Below are positions 34,776-42,761 of a DNA stretch of 64,000 nt, one piece after another. The position numbers were made by a program, and so were the translations under genes. This stretch comes from UBA1181 sp963619325 (GTDB lineage Bacteria > Bacteroidota > Bacteroidia > Bacteroidales > Paludibacteraceae): contig CAVEVQ010000009.1 in assembly GCA_963619325.1 (NCBI GenBank), forward strand, positions 5,013 to 69,012, written 5' to 3'. The notes under the pieces are model-generated. The model saw only the letters and a program-made list of their open reading frames with translations. It was not told the origin of the DNA and searched no databases. Position 1 is the stretch's first letter; every line of letters starts with the position of its first letter.

Positions 34776-35453
34776 TTATTCGTAGTATTCGATAGTGCGA
34801 GAAGACTCTAAAGTTTCGTTGGTGTCGGAATGATAGACCATGGCAGTTGTCCAATTGCCTTTGGCATCAAAAGCGACATAACTAAAGTGTTTCGTCGATT
34901 TGTATTCTTGTCCCTCACCATAGCCGGATATGATTTTGTCTGTGATGAAGCCGTCTTCTCCGTAGACGCTTTTCTCCGAACTCTTATTCTCCAATCCATT
35001 GACATTCTCGATTAAAAGTCTGTTGTTGTCATCGTAGATGTACTCTCTTTTTACAGTGATGCCAAATTCTTGAAGTTTAAGGTTGCGAGAGCTGATACGT
35101 CCTTTTTCATCGCGTGTGATACAGAAATCAGAATTAGGGGAAGTGCCGTCTGGATTGATTTTGAAATTGTCTATGCTAGTAACTTTACCATTCTCGTCAA
35201 AAGTGATGACAGAATTCTCTAAGTAATAGTCTATTTTTTTCACCTTACCTTTCACGTCAAAGAGTGCGTAATCTGTAATTCCTTCAGAATTTTCTGGTGT
35301 GGCAGAAACTGACTCATTGTTGCTTGCGTTATCGATTACTTCGACAGATGAGGAGTCCGCTTGAGAGGTCTCTGCGTTGTTGTTTGTCCCGTTTGAGCAC
35401 GCTGAAAGCAGAACCATGGCGGATAAAAACAATTTGATTGTGTGATTCGTCAT
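34776..35453 (-). CDS. Lipoprotein with YD/RHS-like beta repeats (short paralogue)
   Basis: A 225-residue lipoprotein; the start at 35453 gives MTNHTIKLFLSAMVLLSACSNG with the lipobox SAC at residues 16-18. A Ser/Asn/Glu-rich linker leads to strand pairs such as FDVKGKVKKIDYY, ITRDEKGRISS, REYIYDDNNRLLIEN and SYVAFDAKGNWTTAMVYH, the pattern of degenerate YD/RHS-type hairpins found in Bacteroidales lipoproteins. The same sequence pieces (EYVYDGNNRI, YLAADEHGNWLLAIE) occur in the N-terminal half of the gene 43 bases upstream, so the two are paralogues in one operon. Function unknown. Confidence 0.75.
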   Translation of the reverse strand: MTNHTIKLFLSAMVLLSACSNGTNNNAETSQADSSSVEVIDNASNNESVSATPENSEGITDYALFDVKGKVKKIDYYLENSVITFDENGKVTSIDNFKINPDGTSPNSDFCITRDEKGRISSRNLKLQEFGITVKREYIYDDNNRLLIENVNGLENKSSEKSVYGEDGFITDKIISGYGEGQEYKSTKHFSYVAFDAKGNWTTAMVYHSDTNETLESSRTIEYYE

Positions 35454-35496
35454 AATTTTTTGTTTTAAAGTTTTATAAGTAAAGATATATTTTATT

Positions 35497-37161
35497 CTAT
35501 TTGTTTCTAATAAAACAAACTTCTTTGAATATTTTATCAATAGAGCCGTCGGCTTTCTTTTCGTGAGTTAAAATCTTGAGGATGCCTGGCTTACAGGAGA
35601 TTTTTTCAACGATTTTCTCAGTCTCCCGAAGTTCCTCTTCATAGAGGTCTATTGGTTCAACAAGGTATTCCCAGTTTCCGTTGTCATTGAGTTTCATAAC
35701 GGCGTAGTGGCTGATATGTTCGTTTACGCCATGGTAGAGGATGCCAAGCTCTTCTTTCCCATCATCGTCTAAGTCGCCGAGATTGCTTGCGTTGATGGTG
35801 TTAATATATTCGAAGAAGACGCTCTTGCTGACGAGGCTGTTAGAATTGCTTTTGTAAAGTTTGACGTTAGGTTTGCCACTGTATATGTAAAAGCAAGAGG
35901 AACTTGGGTCGTTTGCATCAAACTTAGGGTTGTATATCCAGATATGGTCCGAGCAACCTTGTCCGTCGAAGTTGCCGGCAACATCTTTAAGAAAACTTCC
36001 GTCGCGAATGCCAAATTTGAAAGAGAGGTCTTTGTGAGAGAAATAAGAGGAAAAATTATCAAAGAAGTCGTCTATCTTCCAATCATTGTTTTCTTTTTTG
36101 AATTTGAGAACGACGAAATAGGCAAAATTGTCGTCAGACTTAGCGTGTACTAATGCGTAGAGGTCGCCGCAGGCAGACTCAATAACACTCTTCACCTGAA
36201 CTTTCTCTTTTGATACGTTAAAAGCGGTCTTGTATCTTGGCTCGTTGTTGGTGTTTCCGTTCTTCTGCTCGTAAGATTCTTTTGAACGAAGTGCGTCCAA
36301 GAGATTGCGAGAGATATGTTTGTCAATAGCTGCGGCGCATTGGTAGTTCTTTTGAATGTCTGCGATGATATCGGTGATATTGTCGGCATTGACATCTTTT
36401 CCATTGTGTGCGTCGCAATCGAAATATTCGATATTCCTGTAAATAGGATTGAATGTGTAGGTCGCTTTCACGTCGCGAGGGTCATCTCCGTTCACGTATG
36501 TTTTGTAGCAAGCCTTTTCGATGGCGAGTAGCCAGTTGCCGTGTTCGTCGGCTGCGAGATATTCGTAACTGTAGAGGCTTTCCCATTTAGAACCTTCTCC
36601 TTCACCATGTAGCACCATTTGAGTAATACGATTATTCCCATCGTACACATATTCGTAGACGGAGCGACTATCGATTCCGTGGGAGATCATCTTGATCAGT
36701 TGACCGTCGCTATTGTAGAAATATTCGTAACCTGCCTTGGTGTATGTGTTCGGGGTGGCCATTGTCTTCCATGTGAAAGAGCTGATTTTGTCAATCTGGT
36801 TGCGTGTTAGTACGAACTGCGTGTTCTGTGAGACACCTTCCCTATCGAACACTGTGGTTTGAGGTTGTGTGACACTTTCGAGCAGACCATCTTTGTAGAA
36901 GGTGGTGGTGGCTGTGTCAAAATCGACAGGATAGCCATGCTCATTGGTGAGGATGGTGATGGTTTTGACTTTTCTCACATTGCCTTGTACTTCAAAAAGG
37001 GAGCGATCGTCTATTTCGACAGGACAATCGTTGGCGAGCGATGTGAGTGTGGTGTCTTCTATGAATGAAAAGGGTTCATTTTCGGTGCGTTTGTCAGAAT
37101 TAGAACCGCATGCAGAAAGCAGGAGGGTAGCGACCACTGCTGAGGGAAACATTTTGTTCAT
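35497..37161 (-). CDS. Large lipoprotein: YD/RHS-like N-terminal half, FG-GAP-like C-terminal half
   Basis: A 554-residue lipoprotein (lipobox LLSAC near residues 14-18). Residues about 50-260 carry the same beta-hairpin repeats as the shorter downstream paralogue. The C-terminal half (about 320-520) looks like integrin-type FG-GAP/VCBS repeats: FDGQGCSDHIWIYN and NLGDLDDDGKEELGILYHG contain calcium-loop-like D-x-D-x-D-G patterns, followed by KLNDNGNWEYLVEPID. It is probably exposed on the outer membrane or in the periplasm. A minus-strand TACCTTTG box (37206-37213) precedes it. Function unknown; no transport or enzyme gene is coupled to it. Confidence 0.7.
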   Translation of the reverse strand: MNKMFPSAVVATLLLSACGSNSDKRTENEPFSFIEDTTLTSLANDCPVEIDDRSLFEVQGNVRKVKTITILTNEHGYPVDFDTATTTFYKDGLLESVTQPQTTVFDREGVSQNTQFVLTRNQIDKISSFTWKTMATPNTYTKAGYEYFYNSDGQLIKMISHGIDSRSVYEYVYDGNNRITQMVLHGEGEGSKWESLYSYEYLAADEHGNWLLAIEKACYKTYVNGDDPRDVKATYTFNPIYRNIEYFDCDAHNGKDVNADNITDIIADIQKNYQCAAAIDKHISRNLLDALRSKESYEQKNGNTNNEPRYKTAFNVSKEKVQVKSVIESACGDLYALVHAKSDDNFAYFVVLKFKKENNDWKIDDFFDNFSSYFSHKDLSFKFGIRDGSFLKDVAGNFDGQGCSDHIWIYNPKFDANDPSSSCFYIYSGKPNVKLYKSNSNSLVSKSVFFEYINTINASNLGDLDDDGKEELGILYHGVNEHISHYAVMKLNDNGNWEYLVEPIDLYEEELRETEKIVEKISCKPGILKILTHEKKADGSIDKIFKEVCFIRNK

Positions 37162-37205
37162 ACTTGATTCATCAAATTATAGTTAATCATCCGGTTTACT
37201 TCTGA

Positions 37206-37213
37206 CAAAGGTA
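37206..37213 (-). promoter_or_regulatory. -7 box of the lipoprotein pair
   Basis: Minus-strand TACCTTTG, 44 bases before the ATG at 37161; -33 not clear. Confidence 0.4.
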
Positions 37214-37229
37214 ACGATTAAATTTTCTA

Positions 37230-37258
37230 TTTGAGAAATGTTTTTATTCGTAATTTTG
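37230..37258 (+). promoter_or_regulatory. Promoter of the FGE-fold protein gene
   Basis: TTTG (37230-37233), 17 bases, TAATTTTG (37251-37258), 65 bases before the ATG at 37324. It is divergent from the lipoprotein promoter at 37206. Confidence 0.55.
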
Positions 37259-37323
37259 TAGATTGAGGCGTTGAAGTTGAAAAAATGTCTTGTCAATTTT
37301 AAGAAATAAAAGATAGAAAGTGT

Positions 37324-38172
37324 ATGAAGCGATATTTACTTCCAATATTAATGATGTTGACTTTTGTATCAGCGTATTCAGCAAGCAGGAAAGAAGAGAA
37401 AGCAGCGGCGGAAGCGGCGGCAAAAGCGCAACGGGAATCAGCGTACAGAGCGGATCAGATAGCGAGGAAGAAGGCCATTTTAGGTTTTAAAATGGTGTTT
37501 GTAGAGGGTGGTTCTTTTACGATGGGTTGTACGATGGAGCAGGAAGGGGACTGTTTAGCGTCAGAAAAGCCTGCGCATCCTGTGTTTGTGAGAAGTTATG
37601 CTATTTGCAAGTATTGTGTGACGCAAAGACAGTGGAGAGAGGTGATGGGCAAGAATCCAAGCACATATCCGAATGACGATGCGCCGGTTACGAATGTTTC
37701 GTGGAACGATGTGCAGAAATTTATTGCCAAGGTGAATTCTTTTATGGGCACGAATTACAGACTCCCGACGGAGGCTGAGTGGGAATATGCGGCACGAGGT
37801 GGAGCTATGACCGACAATATGAAATATAGTGGTGGAACGGACTTGTATATGTTGGGATGGTATAAAGACAATGCAGAGGGAGGGCCTCATCCGTGCGGAA
37901 AGAGAAAAGCCAATGAGTTAGGTCTTTATGATATGAGTGGGAACGTGTGGGAATGGTGTTCTGATTGGTATGCGCACTATTCTGAAGACACTGAGTTAGA
38001 ACAGATAAATCCGGAGGGTCCAGAGAATGGAACTGAGAAAGTTTGCAGAGGTGGATATTATGAAGCTCCTGCTCAGTTTTGCAGGGTCTCTTGTCGAAGC
38101 AAAGGAAAGGCCGATTATTCATCGGGCATCATAGGGTTTAGATTAGCAGAAGATAGAGACGGAACGGAGTAG
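37324..38172 (+). CDS. Exported formylglycine-generating-enzyme-fold (SUMF1) protein
   Basis: A 282-residue exported protein: signal peptide (about 1-20, SAYSA), a charged Ala/Lys/Glu linker (21-50), then one FGE-sulfatase domain (about 55-277). Typical motifs are MVFVEGGSFTMG, KPAHPVFVRSYAICKYCVTQ, APVTNVSWNDVQKF, YRLPTEAEWEYAARGG, GLYDMSGNVWEWCSDWY and a C-terminal VCRGGYY...GFRLAED. The cysteines in FCRVSC do not keep the spacing of the catalytic pair of true formylglycine-generating enzymes, so sulfatase activation is unlikely. Relatives in Bacteroidota often sit in gliding or surface-related complexes (GldK/GldJ share the fold). No sulfatase gene is nearby. Confidence 0.8.
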   Translation: MKRYLLPILMMLTFVSAYSASRKEEKAAAEAAAKAQRESAYRADQIARKKAILGFKMVFVEGGSFTMGCTMEQEGDCLASEKPAHPVFVRSYAICKYCVTQRQWREVMGKNPSTYPNDDAPVTNVSWNDVQKFIAKVNSFMGTNYRLPTEAEWEYAARGGAMTDNMKYSGGTDLYMLGWYKDNAEGGPHPCGKRKANELGLYDMSGNVWEWCSDWYAHYSEDTELEQINPEGPENGTEKVCRGGYYEAPAQFCRVSCRSKGKADYSSGIIGFRLAEDRDGTE

Positions 38173-38184
38173 CAATCTTTAAAA

Positions 38185-38210
38185 AAAGCCTTGAATCATT
38201 TCAAGGCTTT
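38185..38210. terminator. Bidirectional terminator between convergent genes
   Basis: AAAGCCTTGA (38185-38194) pairs with TCAAGGCTTT (38201-38210), 6-base loop; the minus strand reads into TTTTTTT, the plus strand only into TTT. Confidence 0.75.
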
Positions 38211-38239
38211 CATACACGAAATTGATCGTTTTTTTTGCT

Positions 38240-38578
38240 TTATTTCTTCATGTTGTCGCAGTGGGAGGAAGTGTTCTGTTGTTGAACTTTCTCTCCGGGC
38301 GTAACTTTAGTGGCTTTATAGCCAAATTTCTCAAAACTTTTGAGGAGCGTCTCTTCCGTGTTTTTTTCAGCATCAAACACGATGGTAATCGTTTGGTCGG
38401 CAATACTCGTCTCAATACTTTTCACACCCCTTTCAAAGCGAAGATTGCCTTTGATTTTATTTTCGCAACCCTGGCAGTGCATTTGAGGCTGTGTCGTTGC
38501 TACGAGTGTTTGCAAGTCTTTGGCGAAACCCACAATAGAGAACAATGCAAATGAGATAGTCAGAAACAAATTTTTCAT
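38240..38578 (-). CDS. Exported HMA (heavy-metal-associated) domain protein
   Basis: A 112-residue exported metal-binding protein. A signal peptide (1-19, SIVGFA) precedes one HMA domain (about 25-95) with the MHCQGC metal motif (C35, C38), the ferredoxin-like FERGVKSIETSIADQTITIVFD core, and a Lys in FEKFGYKATKV. The C-terminus adds SSHCDN, another possible soft-metal ligand. Such domains bind Cu(I), Zn or Hg. Its position 83 bases after the TonB receptor gene on the same strand suggests that the two handle the same metal, with this protein as a periplasmic carrier. The metal identity is unknown. Confidence 0.85.
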   Translation of the reverse strand: MKNLFLTISFALFSIVGFAKDLQTLVATTQPQMHCQGCENKIKGNLRFERGVKSIETSIADQTITIVFDAEKNTEETLLKSFEKFGYKATKVTPGEKVQQQNTSSHCDNMKK

Positions 38579-38661
38579 GATGAAATCTTTACATTTTGAT
38601 GGAGTAAAATTAAAGGATAAAAGGAGATGAAAACCTTCAAGTGGTGTTAAAGATTGTTAAA

Positions 38662-40680
38662 TCAGAAATTGTCTCTTCCGATGATAACTCTTGCTCCTAA
38701 ATAGAACATGCGACCGTGAACAGGTCCCCAGATTAGCGTAGGGTCAAATTTGCTGCTCCAAGGATCTTCCGCACAGATGATAGGATTTTTTTGCTTGAAT
38801 CCAGTGATGTTTTCTGCACCAGCGAAGACAGACCAATGACGGAACCAACGTGTGATTTGAGCGTTGACTTGAGGGTAGGCGTTGAATCGTTTATCCCATG
38901 ACATTGTACCATCTTCCAAGGTATATGGGTCTGGCATCCTTCCGCCGCCATTGATTTGAAGTGTCGCATCAAATTGCCAAAGGTCTAAAGGCGTTTTGTA
39001 GGAGGCAGACACAAGAACCTTGTATTTATTAGTGAGTGGCTTTTCTCTTAGTCTGTTGTTGTAGGTGCATTTCACATCGTTGAGGCGGTAAGCCGCAGAA
39101 AGTGTGAAGCCTTTGAATAGTAACATATTGGCTTCCGCTTGGAAGGTGTGGGAGTAGGAATTGCCATTTAAGTTACTGATATAGAGATAAGAAGGATTGC
39201 TGTCGTAATCGATGACGGCTTGTTCGTCGAATGTGGTGTAGTAATATTCCGCACTTAGTTTCAAGGTCTTTAGTCCGATGGGCAGGTTGAAGGCGGCATT
39301 GATTCCGAAGTTCCATGCTTCCTCTTGGTTGAGTTGCCCGATGACTAATTGACGACCGCTTGAAAGAAGATTGTTGTTTTCAGCCAACGCATGTACTGTT
39401 CTGTATCCTTTACCTGCAGATAGACGAAAACTTGCATAATAGTTCGGCGCATATTTGAGGTGGAAACGAGGGGTGACGAAGAAACCGTATTTCGTGCTGT
39501 AGTCGGCTCTGATGCCAGCCATAGCGATGATCTTCTTTTCAAAAGAGAAAGTATATTGAACGTATGCGCCGGGAACTGTTTCTATATCTCTGCTTTTTTT
39601 CTCATTGAGAGAGGATTCTTGACGGATATTGTCATAGTTCACGCTTAGTCCGATGGAAAGATTATGCATGTCGGTCAGGTCCGATTCGTAGAAGAGAGAA
39701 CCATACACATTTTGTTCGTCTGCATTGTAGAATTTATGTCCGTAGTTTGCGTCCGTTTGGTGGTATGACCCAGATAGGATGAAAGCGATGTTAGAGGCCT
39801 TTAGAGGATCAAGGATGAAAGCGTTTTTCGTGTATGCCTCATAGCGGTTTGTCTCTATGCCAATGGAGTATCTCTCAAAACCCGTGTCGGTAGCAGAGGA
39901 GTGGTGGCTTGTTTCTTGCCCTCCGTCTCTATCTTCCCGAAGAACGCCTATACCTCCATGGAAAAGATATTTGCCAGATTTATATTTCCACCGATTCTGA
40001 AGATTGTATTGTTTCAGTTTCGGACTGTCCATAAAGCCATCATCATTGTCGTCGTGGTTGACGATCATATTCTCATAATGAAGCATAAGCTCGGTGCTTA
40101 ATTTTTTGTTTATGAGAAAGTTCACGTCTCCGGTCGCTTCAATTTTTGTTTTAGAATCTCCAGACACATCAATTTCGGCACCCTGTTGGTCGTCTGGTTT
40201 CTTGTATTCTACGTTGATTTGTCCAGTAATAGACTCGTATCCGTTTTTCACGGAGGAACTACCTTTTGACACTTGAATGCTCTTCATCCAGGATCCTGGT
40301 ATGTAGTTGAGAGAAAATGGTAGTGCTAATCCTCTGAAATTCGGAATGTTCTCGGTCATCATTTGGACGTAGGTGCCAGACAGCCCGAGAAGTTTAATCT
40401 GTCTCGCCCCCGTTGCAGCGTCGTTGTAGTTGACGTCAACGGATGGGTTGGTTGTGAAACTTTCTCCCAAATTACAGCAAGCGGCTTTGAATAGTTCTCC
40501 TCGTGTTATTTCGGTAGAGTTGCTGGTGACATTCATTTGTCCTGTGGTGGGACGTTGGACAGAGACTTCGACACCGTCCAATTCTTGTTCATAGGCGATG
40601 GTGTCAGCACTCGACTGCGCATGCGTTGAGTAAAGTCTGGTGAATAAAAGAGAATAGGTTATTAGCTGATTAATACGCAT
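38662..40680 (-). CDS. TonB-dependent outer membrane receptor, probably metal-related
   Basis: A 672-residue outer membrane receptor. The start at 40680 (MRINQLITYSLLF) gives a signal peptide (about 1-22); an upstream in-frame extension overlaps the previous gene. The plug domain (about 35-170) contains LGESFTTNPSVDVNYNDAATG, ARQIKLLGLSGTYVQMM and QVSKGSSSVKNGYESITGQI, and the rest is a barrel ending in VIIGRDNF, with the aromatic C-terminal residue needed for barrel assembly. There is no N-terminal carboxypeptidase-regulatory repeat and no SusD partner, so a small ligand is likely; the HMA protein downstream points to a metal or metal chelate. TonB/ExbBD are not encoded here. Confidence 0.9.
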   Translation of the reverse strand: MRINQLITYSLLFTRLYSTHAQSSADTIAYEQELDGVEVSVQRPTTGQMNVTSNSTEITRGELFKAACCNLGESFTTNPSVDVNYNDAATGARQIKLLGLSGTYVQMMTENIPNFRGLALPFSLNYIPGSWMKSIQVSKGSSSVKNGYESITGQINVEYKKPDDQQGAEIDVSGDSKTKIEATGDVNFLINKKLSTELMLHYENMIVNHDDNDDGFMDSPKLKQYNLQNRWKYKSGKYLFHGGIGVLREDRDGGQETSHHSSATDTGFERYSIGIETNRYEAYTKNAFILDPLKASNIAFILSGSYHQTDANYGHKFYNADEQNVYGSLFYESDLTDMHNLSIGLSVNYDNIRQESSLNEKKSRDIETVPGAYVQYTFSFEKKIIAMAGIRADYSTKYGFFVTPRFHLKYAPNYYASFRLSAGKGYRTVHALAENNNLLSSGRQLVIGQLNQEEAWNFGINAAFNLPIGLKTLKLSAEYYYTTFDEQAVIDYDSNPSYLYISNLNGNSYSHTFQAEANMLLFKGFTLSAAYRLNDVKCTYNNRLREKPLTNKYKVLVSASYKTPLDLWQFDATLQINGGGRMPDPYTLEDGTMSWDKRFNAYPQVNAQITRWFRHWSVFAGAENITGFKQKNPIICAEDPWSSKFDPTLIWGPVHGRMFYLGARVIIGRDNF

Positions 40681-40708
40681 AGGTTTTAGGTTGTGTTTTT
40701 GAGCAATG

Positions 40709-41650
40709 TCAAACATCATTGTTCTTCGTTTGCTCGTATTCGTCCATTTCTTTTTTGCTTTTACTGATAGTGACAAGGTATACACCGCCGAAGATAAGAA
40801 TGATGGCGATGGCTTTTGTCATGTTGAAGGAGTCCATGCCTAAGTAGACAGATATAGCGCAGGCTACGATAGGTTGGATGTAGTTATACATTCCAGCCAC
40901 GGTAGGTCGTAGCTTTTTCTGTCCGAACCCTAAAAGCAAATAGGCGGCAAATGTTGCAAAAACGACACAATAGCCTAAGCCGCCTATCTCTTTCCAACCA
41001 AAGGCCTCCCATTGAGTCGCTTCGATAGAAGAGGCAGAGAATGGAATGGTACAAATAAAAGCGAAAGTGAACATCCACTTCATAATCGTAACAAGTGAAT
41101 ATTTCGCAATAAAGTTTTTAAAGAGTACTATATAGAGAGCGTAGCAGAATTCAGCGCAAAGTACGAGGATATCACCCCAGATAGCGGTGTCTTTAGTTGC
41201 GTTTGTGCTGATATTCCGTCCTCCGAGAATGAGAAGCAGTGCGCCGCAGGCACCTGCTGCGATACCCAACACTTTTTTGCCGGTAATGGGTTCCTTGAGT
41301 ATGATCGCGGCAAGAAGCATCGCCCATAGAGGCATGCTGGTGGTGATAATGGAAGCATCGCCGGGACTGCTGAGGCTTACCCCGAAAATGAATAGACCTT
41401 GGTTGAACACAATGCCTAAAAGAGAGGCAAGAAACAGTTTGCCCATGTCTTTATGGCTGACATGTTCCGGCTTTTGAAAGAAAGAAATAAGCCAGAATAG
41501 AATCATTGCGCCTCCAATACGCATATCTGTTACTACTAATGGGGAGACGAGTCCTCCAACCATCAAAAATTTGGATATAGGGGAGAGTAATCCCCACATA
41601 ACATTCGCGCCAAGCATTGCGGCGTGTCCTTGAAAATGGAATTTTCCCAT
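40709..41650 (-). CDS. EamA/DMT-family inner membrane transporter
   Basis: A 313-residue transporter with ten hydrophobic segments arranged as two EamA repeats (about 10-145 and 160-295). Motifs include MWGLLSPISKFLM near the start, SSPGDASIITTSMPLWAMLLAAIILKEPI at the end of repeat one and TVAGMYNYIQPIVACAISVYLGMD in repeat two. The drug/metabolite transporter superfamily exports amino acids, sugars or metabolites; the substrate is unknown. It ends 28 bases before the TonB receptor start and begins 9 bases after the Rpn-like gene, so all four genes down to the HMA gene may form one transcript. Confidence 0.85.
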   Translation of the reverse strand: MGKFHFQGHAAMLGANVMWGLLSPISKFLMVGGLVSPLVVTDMRIGGAMILFWLISFFQKPEHVSHKDMGKLFLASLLGIVFNQGLFIFGVSLSSPGDASIITTSMPLWAMLLAAIILKEPITGKKVLGIAAGACGALLLILGGRNISTNATKDTAIWGDILVLCAEFCYALYIVLFKNFIAKYSLVTIMKWMFTFAFICTIPFSASSIEATQWEAFGWKEIGGLGYCVVFATFAAYLLLGFGQKKLRPTVAGMYNYIQPIVACAISVYLGMDSFNMTKAIAIILIFGGVYLVTISKSKKEMDEYEQTKNNDV

Positions 41651-41659
41651 GATATGAAT

Positions 41660-42637
41660 TTATTGCAATCCTTTTAAGTCTTCTTCTGTCAGACCTGTGT
41701 AGATTCTGATTTTCTCTATAGACTCTCCGTTGGAGAGCATGAGTCGAGCGACTGCTAATTTTGCTTGATTAGCACCTTCTGCACGTCCAACAATTCTTCC
41801 TTCCTTCAAACCTTTTTCCAAACCTTCCTTCAAACCTTCCGCCAAACCTATTTCTCGTCCTTCTTTTAAGCCCTCTTCACGTCCTTCTTCCACGCCAGTA
41901 GAGAGTACGCTCCATTGATGTCTGACAGCTTCCATGTGTCGAACGTATGCCTTTCGTTCTTCTGGACTTAGCGTGTCGTAGCGAAGAATCTCCCTAGCCT
42001 CTGCCAATCCGGGTACTTTTGTTTCTGGTTTAATCGTCGCATTTTTCAGAAAGCAGAACCATTCGTCTAACGGTGTGGTGGCTACTTTATCAAAGTCGTT
42101 GACTCTCAGAACATAGAACTCTGGAAACAAATCTCCTGCTTCATGTTCCGCTTCGTCGCGTTCCGCAACTCCAAAAAACTGTTCACTTTGCTTCTGCGAT
42201 AGTTTGAGAATATCTTGAGGGTCATGTAAACCCTTGAAAACGGTCTTGCCATGGTATACATAGTCTTTCCCTTGTCCTAATTCAAAGTAGACAATGTTTA
42301 TTGAGTATATCTTACGTACTTTGTCGTATTTGTCCCCTAATTGAATCCTTTCGGATATGGTTTTCGATACGCCGTAAAGCATTCTCTGAAAGTAATATAG
42401 CTCTCTCGTGTTCTGAATCTCAACGATGAACAGCTCTTTTCTCGTGTTTTCAACGAGAATATCCACCCTATTGAATTTGTCTTCGGGTGTTTCTTGGTTG
42501 GATTCGCTTTCTAAAAATTCGAGGATAGTAAACTTTTCCCCTAAAAGAGCGGTCATAAGCCCCTCTAACACAGCGTGATTCGCTTTGTTGCGCAATAGGC
42601 GTTTCATCGCCCAGTCAAACCTAACGTAGTTCTCCAT
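41660..42637 (-). CDS. Rpn/PD-(D/E)XK nuclease family transposase-like protein
   Basis: A 325-residue protein of the recombination-promoting nuclease family, often annotated as PD-(D/E)XK nuclease family transposase. It starts with YVRFDWAMKRLLRNKANHAVLEGLM, and the nuclease core has D in FNRVDILVEN and E-x-Q in LFIVEIQN (about 78-95), followed by YYFQRMLYGVSKTISERI. A low-complexity Glu/Gly repeat (about 246-288; units such as EGLKEGREIG) separates it from a short helical C-terminus (NGESIEKIRIYTGLTEEDLKGLQ). These proteins cut DNA and promote RecA-independent recombination in E. coli. There are no insertion-sequence ends around it, and it is intact. Confidence 0.85.
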   Translation of the reverse strand: MENYVRFDWAMKRLLRNKANHAVLEGLMTALLGEKFTILEFLESESNQETPEDKFNRVDILVENTRKELFIVEIQNTRELYYFQRMLYGVSKTISERIQLGDKYDKVRKIYSINIVYFELGQGKDYVYHGKTVFKGLHDPQDILKLSQKQSEQFFGVAERDEAEHEAGDLFPEFYVLRVNDFDKVATTPLDEWFCFLKNATIKPETKVPGLAEAREILRYDTLSPEERKAYVRHMEAVRHQWSVLSTGVEEGREEGLKEGREIGLAEGLKEGLEKGLKEGRIVGRAEGANQAKLAVARLMLSNGESIEKIRIYTGLTEEDLKGLQ

Positions 42638-42761
42638 AAGTCTTTCACGTTTAATTTAAAAGAACTAAACTTATCTGTTAGTTCAATGTCAAACAAAATC
42701 TATAACGTGCGAATTTAAGAAAATTCAAAGACTTTATTGTTTTTTTTAATGTTAATGTTGC

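Noticed and set aside
37324..38172. True formylglycine-generating enzyme activating sulfatases
   Set aside because: The C-terminal cysteines lack the spacing of the catalytic pair and no sulfatase is nearby, so only the fold is claimed.
41774..41902. Short regular repeats that could suggest a CRISPR array
   Set aside because: They are coding repeats of 4-8 residues inside one gene, with no spacers of constant length and no cas genes.
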